Positions 1 to 4,284 of a stretch of 5,617 nucleotides of DNA are shown here, in pieces. A program made the translations under genes and the position numbers. The notes under the pieces are model-generated. The model ran no database searches and had not been told where the DNA came from. It saw only the letters and a program-made list of their open reading frames with translations. The stretch spans positions 1 to 5,617 of the forward strand of contig CABUOF010000096.1 of assembly GCA_902493125.1 (NCBI GenBank). Direction: 5' to 3'. This DNA is from an uncultured Collinsella sp. (lineage in GTDB: Bacteria; Actinomycetota; Coriobacteriia; Coriobacteriales; Coriobacteriaceae). How positions within the stretch are numbered: position 1 is the stretch's first letter; each line of letters starts with the position of its first letter.

Positions 1-579
1 ATGACCACGCGTGGTGTTGCCACTCGTCACGTCGGCAAACGACACGGGCACAACATCCTCGCCCAAAAGACAGCAGATCCAACGGACCGGACGAACAAAG
101 GTCGCATGCTCGTGGCCCCAGCGCTGAGAGCGGTAGTTGGGCCACTGCAGGCCGGCGATGGTCTTCTCGCACAGGGCCGTCAGAATCGGGGTGGCCGGGG
201 CGGAAGGAATGTTCTTCTCGGCAAATACGTACTCACGGCCGTCGGTGTCCTCGCGACGGACCAGATCCTCGGCAGCCACACCGCACTTGCGTGCGAAGCC
301 CTGGGCGGCCTTGGTGGCGTTACCGTCGGCATCGAAGGCGATGTTGGCCGCGGGGCCGCGCTTGACCTCGTGAACCTCATCGGTCGCGGTGGCGACGTCG
401 GCAACGAGCGCAGCCAGGCGGCGCGGGCTCGAGATCACGCGGACCTCGCCGTGGGCCAGACCTGCCTCGTCGAGACCCTTGGCGATCATGGTGCCAAGCT
501 GCTTGACGGCATTGTTCAGCGGTGCGGAGGGCATTTCCTCCGTACCGATCTCAAACAGGAAATCCTTAGCGTCTGCCAT
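1..579 (-). CDS. glyS: Glycyl-tRNA synthetase beta subunit, N-terminal part (cut by window edge)
   Basis: This is the beta subunit of the heterotetrameric (alpha2beta2) glycyl-tRNA synthetase, which charges tRNA-Gly in the cytoplasm; the beta chain mainly binds tRNA. Reading the minus strand from an ATG at 579 gives 193 uninterrupted codons that continue past position 1. The protein opens with MADAKDFLFEIGTEEMPSAP, the hallmark LFEIGTEE start of GlyS. It has a SSPRRLAAL segment near residues 50-58 and ends at the window edge inside the conserved TSGNTTRGH motif (residues 185-193). Family members are about 690 residues long, so roughly 500 residues lie outside. The start is 3 nt after the glyQ stop. 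A GAGGTG ribosome-binding sequence sits inside the glyQ end (589-594), 9 nt upstream, which suggests translational coupling with glyQ. The identification is firm. The truncation is due only to the window boundary. Confidence 0.95.
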   Translation of the reverse strand, partial: MADAKDFLFEIGTEEMPSAPLNNAVKQLGTMIAKGLDEAGLAHGEVRVISSPRRLAALVADVATATDEVHEVKRGPAANIAFDADGNATKAAQGFARKCGVAAEDLVRREDTDGREYVFAEKNIPSAPATPILTALCEKTIAGLQWPNYRSQRWGHEHATFVRPVRWICCLLGEDVVPVSFADVTSGNTTRGH

Positions 580-582
580 GGC

Positions 583-1494
583 TTACGCCACCTCGCCTTC
601 CTGGTCGGCATTCTCGTTGACTCCGGCGACCTCGGCCATGTAGGCCTCGCAGCACGCCTTGGCGACGGCGCGGACGCGCAGGATGTAGTTGGCACGCTCG
701 ACCGCGGACAGGGCGCCGCGGGCATCGAGCAGGTTGAAAGCGTGGCTGCACTTCATGACGCAGTCATATGCCGGCAGCGGCAGCTTGCGCTCCAGGCAGG
801 AATGGCACTCGGCCTCGTAGTCATCAAACTTCTGACGCATCATCTCGACGTTTGCGACCTCAAAGTTGTAGGCGCTGAACTCGCGCTCGTTCTCGAGGAA
901 CACGTCGCCATAGGTCATGGGCGTGCCGTCGGGCAGGTAGCTCCACACCAAGTCGTAGACCGAGTTAACGCCCTGCGCATACATGGCAATGCGCTCTAGG
1001 CCATAGGTGATCTCGACGGGTACGGGGTCGACCTCGATGCCGCCTACCTGCTGGAAGTACGTAAACTGCGTGACCTCCATGCCGTTGAGCCAGACCTCCC
1101 AGCCAAGGCCCCAGGCGCCAAGGGTCGGGCTCTCCCAGTCGTCCTCGACAAAGCGGACGTCATGGTCGTTGGGGTCCAGGCCGATAGCGGCAAGAGACCC
1201 CAGGTAAAGCTCCTGGGCGTTTACCGGCGACGGCTTAATGAGCACCTGGAACTGATAGTAGTGCTGCATGCGGTTGGGGTTTTCGCCGTAGCGGCCGTCG
1301 GCGGGACGGCGGCAGGGCTGCGCATAGCAGGTGCGCCACTCGGCGGGACCGAGCGAGCGCAGCGTGGTCGCGGTATGGAAGGTACCGGCACCGACCTCGG
1401 AGTCATAGGGCTGCATAATGACGCAGCCCTGCTCGCCCCAGTACTGCTGGAGGCGCAGGATGATGTCTTGGAAGGAAAGCGATGAAGCGTTCAT
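583..1494 (-). CDS. glyQ: Glycyl-tRNA synthetase alpha subunit
   Basis: This is the catalytic alpha subunit of alpha2beta2 glycyl-tRNA synthetase, a class II aminoacyl-tRNA synthetase that forms glycyl-adenylate and transfers glycine to tRNA-Gly together with GlyS. The 303-residue product matches the family's usual length of about 300. It contains LRLQQYWGEQGC (13-24), the QPCRRPADGRYGENPNR segment (59-75) followed by QHYYQFQVLIKPSP (77-90), WGLGWEVWLNGMEVTQFTYF (128-147) and the motif-3-like YGLERIAMY (164-172). NLLDARGALSAVER (254-267) marks the conserved C-terminal helical region. The ATG at 1494 has a GAGGGG sequence (1506-1511) 11 nt upstream; the spacing is long but usable. A 59-nt gap separates it from lepB upstream, while glyS follows after 3 nt. 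It may be read through from the lepB operon or have its own weak promoter. Cysteine is frequent near the C terminus (C230, C233, C245, C249, C281, C282). Confidence 0.97.
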   Translation of the reverse strand: MNASSLSFQDIILRLQQYWGEQGCVIMQPYDSEVGAGTFHTATTLRSLGPAEWRTCYAQPCRRPADGRYGENPNRMQHYYQFQVLIKPSPVNAQELYLGSLAAIGLDPNDHDVRFVEDDWESPTLGAWGLGWEVWLNGMEVTQFTYFQQVGGIEVDPVPVEITYGLERIAMYAQGVNSVYDLVWSYLPDGTPMTYGDVFLENEREFSAYNFEVANVEMMRQKFDDYEAECHSCLERKLPLPAYDCVMKCSHAFNLLDARGALSAVERANYILRVRAVAKACCEAYMAEVAGVNENADQEGEVA

Positions 1495-1540
1495 GCCTCT
1501 AATATCCCCTCGTCGAAACGATTACACGGTTAGGTACTGT

Positions 1541-1546
1541 ACTATA
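1541..1546 (-). promoter_or_regulatory. Weak candidate -10 box upstream of glyQ
   Basis: The minus strand reads TATAGT here, five of six matches to the sigma-70 type -10 consensus, in the 59-nt lepB-glyQ gap. It would give a leader of about 40 nt. No acceptable -35 lies 16-18 bp upstream, where the sequence is G+C-rich lepB coding DNA. A short palindrome, GTAC-A-GTAC (1534-1542), overlaps its downstream edge. It could be a chance match, with glyQ read through from lepB. Confidence 0.22.
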
Positions 1547-1553
1547 GCGGTTT

Positions 1554-2117
1554 TTAGTCGATAGCGCCGATGCGGTTGAGCGGCCAGTAGCGCACAAGCG
1601 CCACAGCGATCAAATCAGAGCGATCGACGGGACCAAAGTAGCGTGAGTCGGCAGAGTTTTCGCGGTTGTCGCCCATCACCCACACACACCCGTCGGGAAC
1701 CGTGTAGGGATAGCTTACCTGAGCGCCGGGCGCTTGGACCGAAAGCGGCCAGCTCATGCCCGTCGTATAGTCCTCGTCGAGCGCTTGGCCGTCAACGACC
1801 ACCTTGCCATCCTGCAGGTCGACCGTCTGGCCGGCCGTGGCAATAACGCGCTTGACAAGAACATCATGCTCGGAGGTGCCATCGGGGTTGTGAAACACCA
1901 CGATATCACCCTGTTTGACGGGCTGACCGAGCTCGAGGCTCACCTTTTGTGCCAAGATCTGGTCGCCAATCTCGATCGTGTCCTCCATGGAGCCGGTGGG
2001 CACCACAAAGGGCTCGACCACAAAGGTGCGAATCAGGAAGGTGGCCACGAGCGCGATTGCGATGACCGCGATCCACTCAAAGGCGCCCCTCAACGCGGAA
2101 TGCTGCGATGGAACCAT
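1554..2117 (-). CDS. lepB: Type I signal peptidase
   Basis: This is the membrane-anchored serine protease (family S26) that removes signal peptides from exported proteins at the outer face of the cytoplasmic membrane. From the ATG at 2117 it is 187 residues long, with one hydrophobic anchor (about residues 14-28) and then an extracytoplasmic domain. The catalytic serine is S43 in VPTGSMEDTI, and the catalytic lysine is K89 in DVLVKRVIA. The box-E motif GDNRENSADSR spans 149-159, followed by the family's YFGPV. A longer reading from an overlapping GTG at 2123 (189 residues) is possible. However, the GAGGAG ribosome-binding sequence at 2123-2128 would then abut or overlap the start, whereas it lies 5 nt before the ATG. 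The gene begins 2 nt after the trmD stop and so belongs to that operon. The single anchor and compact size resemble Gram-positive type I signal peptidases. Confidence 0.95.
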   Translation of the reverse strand: MVPSQHSALRGAFEWIAVIAIALVATFLIRTFVVEPFVVPTGSMEDTIEIGDQILAQKVSLELGQPVKQGDIVVFHNPDGTSEHDVLVKRVIATAGQTVDLQDGKVVVDGQALDEDYTTGMSWPLSVQAPGAQVSYPYTVPDGCVWVMGDNRENSADSRYFGPVDRSDLIAVALVRYWPLNRIGAID

Positions 2118-2119
2118 TC

Positions 2120-2878
2120 TCACTCCTCGCTCTGCGAATACGAAGCGTCCAGAATCTCCTGCGCGTATGCGCGCTCCTGGGGCGTAAGCCGCGCCGTCTC
2201 GATCAGGTCGGGACGCCAGCGGCAGGTGCGCTCGATGGCATTCTTGCGACGCCAGGCATCGACCTTGGCGTGATCGCCGCTCACGAGCACCGGAGGCACG
2301 CCCTCGCCGTTGAACTCGGCAGGACGGGTGTACTGCGCGTACTCGAGCAGGCCTCCATCCTCGGCGGTCGAGAACGACTCGTCCACGTTGCTCATCTCGT
2401 CGCCCAGGGCGCCGGGAATCAGGCGTACGACGGCATCGGCAACGACCATAGCGGGAAGCTCGCCGCCCGTGAGCACGTAGTCGCCGATCGACAGACGCTC
2501 ATCGGCATACGCATACGCGCGCTCGTCGACGCCCTCGTAGCGACTGCACACAAACAGCAGGCGCTCACTTTTGAGCAGGCGCTCGGCCACACGCTGCGTA
2601 AAAGGCTCGCCACAGGGGGTAAAGAACACCACAGTGGGCTTGGGACCCTCTGCGCTAATGGCCTCGATGGCCTCTGCGATAGGCTCGACCTTCATGAGCA
2701 TGCCCTGCCCGCCGCCGTACGGCTCGTCATCGACAGTACGATGGCGGTCGTGCGTCCAGTCGCGCAGGTTATACGCCTTAAAATCAAAAAGGCCGGCCTT
2801 GCGGGCGCGGCCCAAGATCGATGTGGACATGACGGGCTCAAACATCTCGGGAAAGACCGAAAGGGTCTCGATCAGCAT
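2120..2878 (-). CDS. trmD: tRNA (guanine37-N1)-methyltransferase
   Basis: TrmD transfers a methyl group from S-adenosylmethionine to N1 of G37 in tRNAs, which prevents +1 frameshifting. It is a SPOUT-family trefoil-knot enzyme that acts as a dimer in the cytoplasm. The 252-residue product carries DDEPYGGGQGM (50-60), CSRYEGVDER (111-120) and the knot segment SIGDYVLTGGELPAM (130-144). YTRP (183-186) and VPPVLVSGDHAKVDAWR, typical of the C-terminal domain, follow. The catalytic-loop motif that reads EDSF in E. coli TrmD reads VDESF here (165-169). The general-base Asp position therefore appears to be Glu167, and the loop is about four residues longer than in E. coli. The ATG at 2878 has a strong GGGAGGA ribosome-binding sequence at 2883-2889, overlapping the rimM stop. 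The gap after rimM is 10 nt, and lepB starts 2 nt after the TGA stop. Confidence 0.97.
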   Translation of the reverse strand: MLIETLSVFPEMFEPVMSTSILGRARKAGLFDFKAYNLRDWTHDRHRTVDDEPYGGGQGMLMKVEPIAEAIEAISAEGPKPTVVFFTPCGEPFTQRVAERLLKSERLLFVCSRYEGVDERAYAYADERLSIGDYVLTGGELPAMVVADAVVRLIPGALGDEMSNVDESFSTAEDGGLLEYAQYTRPAEFNGEGVPPVLVSGDHAKVDAWRRKNAIERTCRWRPDLIETARLTPQERAYAQEILDASYSQSEE

Positions 2879-2888
2879 GTTGTCCTCC

Positions 2889-3410
2889 CTACTTGTCCAT
2901 ATCGATCAGGCCGTCCATAACGTGGACGGAAATTGTTCCTGTGTCGGGAAGATCGAGCACGACCTGCTCGATCACGGGAATCAGTACCTCGCCGTACCGA
3001 TCACCCTCGACAACCCAAACATCGTTGGCGGGCGTCGACATGATCTCGACGATCGTACCGAGCGAACCGAAGCGCTCGTCGACCACCTCGCGACCCATCA
3101 GGTCGGTATAGGCAGCGTCGAGCGAATCGAGCTCAAAATCGTCACGATTTGCCAGCACGTAGCATCCCGTGATGCCCTCGGCGGCCGTCAAGTCGTCAAT
3201 GCCCTCAAACGAGACCAGATCGCCATCGCCCGTATCGGTGACGGACACGACCGTGCAAAAGCGGTCGCGCTTGAGCGCCGGCGGCGTCAGGGCGACGCGC
3301 ATACCAGGCTCTAATACAGAAGGAAGCCCCCGCAGCGGCTGCGCGAGGACCTCCCCCTTCCTTCCGTGCGGCTTGACAACACGGGCGATGTTTTTGTACT
3401 GGGACCTCAA
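2889..3410 (-). CDS. rimM: 16S rRNA processing/30S maturation protein RimM
   Basis: RimM is an assembly factor that binds S19 and the 30S head and is needed for efficient 16S rRNA processing. The 173-residue product has the usual two-domain layout. The N-terminal beta-barrel (about 1-90) includes IARVVKPHGRKGEV (8-21), the family's glycine-rich opening. The C-terminal PRC barrel (about 95-173) includes VLIPVIEQVVLDLP and the ending VHVMDGLIDMDK. The start used is TTG at 3410, the only usual start codon between the in-frame TAG at 3429-3431 and the conserved opening. It lies 4 nt after the khpA stop. The only ribosome-binding match is AGGA (3413-3416), just 2 nt away. Translation is therefore probably coupled to khpA. 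The TTG also falls in the loop of a short inverted repeat (listed separately). The identification is firm and the exact start less so. Confidence 0.93.
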   Translation of the reverse strand: MRSQYKNIARVVKPHGRKGEVLAQPLRGLPSVLEPGMRVALTPPALKRDRFCTVVSVTDTGDGDLVSFEGIDDLTAAEGITGCYVLANRDDFELDSLDAAYTDLMGREVVDERFGSLGTIVEIMSTPANDVWVVEGDRYGEVLIPVIEQVVLDLPDTGTISVHVMDGLIDMDK

Positions 3411-3415
3411 GGTCC
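3402..3415 (-). repeat. 5-bp hairpin with the rimM start codon in its loop
   Basis: On the minus strand GGACC pairs with GGTCC around a TTGA tetraloop. The loop holds the proposed TTG start of rimM. The 5' arm begins in the khpA TAG stop, and the 3' arm lies in the first rimM codons. The stem is perfect but short, so it may form only weakly in the mRNA. Whether it acts on rimM initiation is inference. Confidence 0.4.
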
Positions 3416-3699
3416 TAGCCCAGAACCTCTACCTCGACAGCAGTGTCGAGGCGAGCGGCCAGTGCACGGGCGAGCGCGCGAATGGCCTTGATGGTACGGC
3501 CACGACGGCCGATGACCTTAGCGACGTCATCCTCGGCGACCGAAACCTCAATCGTAGAGGCGTCGTCACCATCGATGACCTCAAGGCTCACGGAATCCGG
3601 GTCGTCGACGATCTGAACAACGAGATATTCGACGAGATCGGCGATGCGATCTGAGAGCATTGCCTCACCCTCGAGCTGTGCAGCGTCAACCTCAGGCAC
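3415..3699 (-). CDS. khpA: KH-domain RNA-binding protein KhpA
   Basis: This is a small single-KH-domain RNA-binding protein of the KhpA (YlqC) family. In Gram-positive bacteria these proteins pair with KhpB/EloR (Jag) to bind RNA and influence cell elongation and division. The KH core includes VAKVIGRRGRTIKAIR, with the RNA-binding GxxG loop as GRRG (64-67). The upstream part, DRIADLVEYLVVQIVDDPDSV (split here as residues 17-37), matches the family's N-terminal helix. The start chosen is GTG at 3699 (94 residues), because a GAGGAG sequence at 3706-3711 lies 6 nt upstream and the gene then begins 3 nt after the rpsP stop. An internal ATG at 3660 would give 81 residues, closer to the usual 75-80, and has a GAGGG 7 nt upstream, so it remains a real alternative. 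Placement between rpsP and rimM is the classic location of this gene. Confidence 0.93.
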   Translation of the reverse strand: MPEVDAAQLEGEAMLSDRIADLVEYLVVQIVDDPDSVSLEVIDGDDASTIEVSVAEDDVAKVIGRRGRTIKAIRALARALAARLDTAVEVEVLG

Positions 3700-3702
3700 G
3701 AT

Positions 3703-4044
3703 TTACTCCTCGGCGCCCTCAGCGGCCTCAGCGGCAGCCTTAGCGGCCTCGGCCTCTTTGGCAAGCTGCTTCTTGGACTTCTTGACGACGGTCTCGGTCT
3801 TCTCGCCCTCGTTGGCGGCCTTGACCAGAGCGGCGACGGCGTCGGTGAGCTGAGCGCCCTTGGACTGCCAGTCGGCGATCTTCTCGAGGTCGAGGTTGAT
3901 GGTCTTGGGGGCGGTCATCGGGTTGTAGCGGCCAACCTCCTCGATGATACGACCGTCACGCGGGGCGCGGGAATCGGCGACGACGACACGGTAGTACGGA
4001 CGCTTCTTAGCGCCGTGACGAGCAAGGCGAATCTTGACTGCCAA
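3703..4044 (-). CDS. rpsP: 30S ribosomal protein S16
   Basis: S16 is a primary or early-binding 30S protein that contacts 16S rRNA in the 5' and central region and stabilises the small subunit. The conserved core is clear: AVKIRLARHGAKKRPYYRVV (2-21), ADSRAPRDGRIIEEVGRYNP (23-42) and the WQSKGAQLTDAV helix (59-70). The start is set at TTG 4044, giving 113 residues. This codon sits exactly where the family has Met-Ala-Val-Lys, and a near-perfect GGAGGAG (4051-4057) is 6 nt upstream. The frame stays open to a TTG at 4080, but those 12 extra codons contain the ribosome binding site itself and match nothing in the family. The C-terminal tail (about 80-113) is rich in Lys, Ala and Glu and is probably a charged helix or disordered; such tails are common in actinobacterial S16. 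It is the first gene of the operon. Confidence 0.96.
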   Translation of the reverse strand: MAVKIRLARHGAKKRPYYRVVVADSRAPRDGRIIEEVGRYNPMTAPKTINLDLEKIADWQSKGAQLTDAVAALVKAANEGEKTETVVKKSKKQLAKEAEAAKAAAEAAEGAEE

Positions 4045-4050
4045 AGGAAA

Positions 4051-4057
4051 CTCCTCC
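4051..4057 (-). promoter_or_regulatory. Ribosome binding site of rpsP that fixes its TTG start
   Basis: The minus strand reads GGAGGAG, an almost full anti-16S match, 6 nt before the TTG at 4044. It settles the start of rpsP against the longer open frame. Confidence 0.85.
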
Positions 4058-4063
4058 AACCAA

Positions 4064-4078
4064 GCAGCTTTAGGCTGC
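4064..4078 (-). repeat. Small hairpin in the rpsP leader
   Basis: On the minus strand GCAGC and GCTGC form a perfect 5-bp stem around CTAAA, ending 6 nt before the GGAGGAG ribosome binding site of rpsP. It lies within the predicted leader of roughly 50 nt. There is no run of T after it, so it is not a terminator. A role in controlling rpsP translation is possible but not shown. Confidence 0.3.
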
Positions 4079-4100
4079 AACTACAAACAAACAGCTGAAC

Positions 4101-4129
4101 ATAATACGCCATCGACGCGGGCAGGTGAA
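4101..4129 (-). promoter_or_regulatory. Candidate promoter for the rpsP operon
   Basis: On the minus strand TTCACC (4124-4129) and TATTAT (4101-4106) are separated by 17 bp. They match the sigma-70 consensus at four of six and five of six positions. Transcription would start near 4094, giving a leader of about 50 nt before the rpsP TTG. This is the better placed of two minus-strand candidates in the divergent region. Confidence 0.45.
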
Positions 4130-4163
4130 GTCCGTGAGACCAACTTCTTCGGTGTAGTCGAGG

Positions 4164-4199
4164 GCAAATCCATATCTTAGACAAGAATTCAGGATTTGC
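4164..4199. repeat. Perfect 8-bp inverted repeat in the divergent control region
   Basis: GCAAATCC (4164-4171) is the exact reverse complement of GGATTTGC (4192-4199), with 20 bp between. Inside lies a second pair, TCTT (4175-4178) and AAGA (4183-4186), around a 4-nt loop and off-centre by 1 bp. The outer arms overlap the -35 and flank the -10 of a minus-strand promoter candidate. This fits an operator for a dimeric regulator or, if transcribed, an RNA hairpin. No long T run follows on either strand, so it is unlikely to be a terminator. Confidence 0.5.
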
Positions 4200-4201
4200 A
4201 A
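4174..4201 (-). promoter_or_regulatory. Second candidate promoter for the rpsP operon
   Basis: On the minus strand TTGCAA (4196-4201) and TAAGAT (4174-4179) are 16 bp apart, each four of six to consensus. A TG dinucleotide lies 2 nt ahead of the -10. It would give a leader of about 120 nt for rpsP. Its elements overlap or lie within the 8-bp inverted repeat, so if active it could be controlled by whatever binds there. Confidence 0.3.
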
Positions 4202-4233
4202 GCACATACACGCACCCCACATGAGCTGCGCGG

Positions 4234-4239
4234 TATACT
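4234..4239 (+). promoter_or_regulatory. Candidate -10 box for dinB
   Basis: TATACT matches five of six positions of the -10 consensus, but no convincing -35 lies 16-18 bp upstream. Transcription from it would start about position 4246, exactly at the first in-frame ATG of dinB. A protein made from that ATG would come from a leaderless message. A start at 4285 would have a leader of about 39 nt. Confidence 0.35.
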
Positions 4240-4275
4240 CATGACATGGAAAGACGCGAACATACATACGGTTAT

Positions 4276-4280
4276 GAGGA
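4276..4280 (+). promoter_or_regulatory. Ribosome binding site favouring the downstream dinB start
   Basis: GAGGA lies 4 nt before the ATG at 4285 (GAGG at 5 nt), while nothing similar precedes the ATG at 4246. This is the main reason for choosing 4285 as the dinB start. Confidence 0.55.
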
Positions 4281-4284
4281 TGCC

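Noticed and set aside
1..999. Long open frame (332 codons) on the plus strand opposite glyQ and glyS
   Set aside because: It lies fully antisense to two clearly conserved genes, resembles no known protein, and is the kind of open antisense frame produced by G+C-rich codon bias.
1534..1542. GTAC-T-GTAC palindrome in the lepB-glyQ gap as an operator
   Set aside because: It is only 9 bp long, and GTAC is itself palindromic, so the signal is too weak to separate from chance.
1495..1553. T-box riboswitch ahead of glyQ
   Set aside because: The gap is only 59 nt, with no T-box sequence, specifier stem or terminator hairpin.
1734..3654. Several plus-strand open frames of 160-270 codons opposite lepB, trmD, rimM and khpA
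   Set aside because: All are antisense to firmly identified genes, cross several gene boundaries and show no family motifs or ribosome binding sites.
3703..4080. Longer rpsP reading from a TTG at 4080
   Set aside because: The added 12 codons include the GGAGGAG ribosome binding site and do not match S16, whose family start aligns with the TTG at 4044.
4070..4267. Short minus-strand open frame (65 codons) across the divergent control region
   Set aside because: It overlaps the candidate promoters and the dinB start, and has no recognisable motif or convincing ribosome binding site.
4257..4276. Possible LexA (SOS) box near the dinB start, from CGAAC followed by GGTT
   Set aside because: The half-sites are 8 bp apart instead of the 4 bp in the CGAAC-N4-GTTCG type box, and the right half is incomplete.
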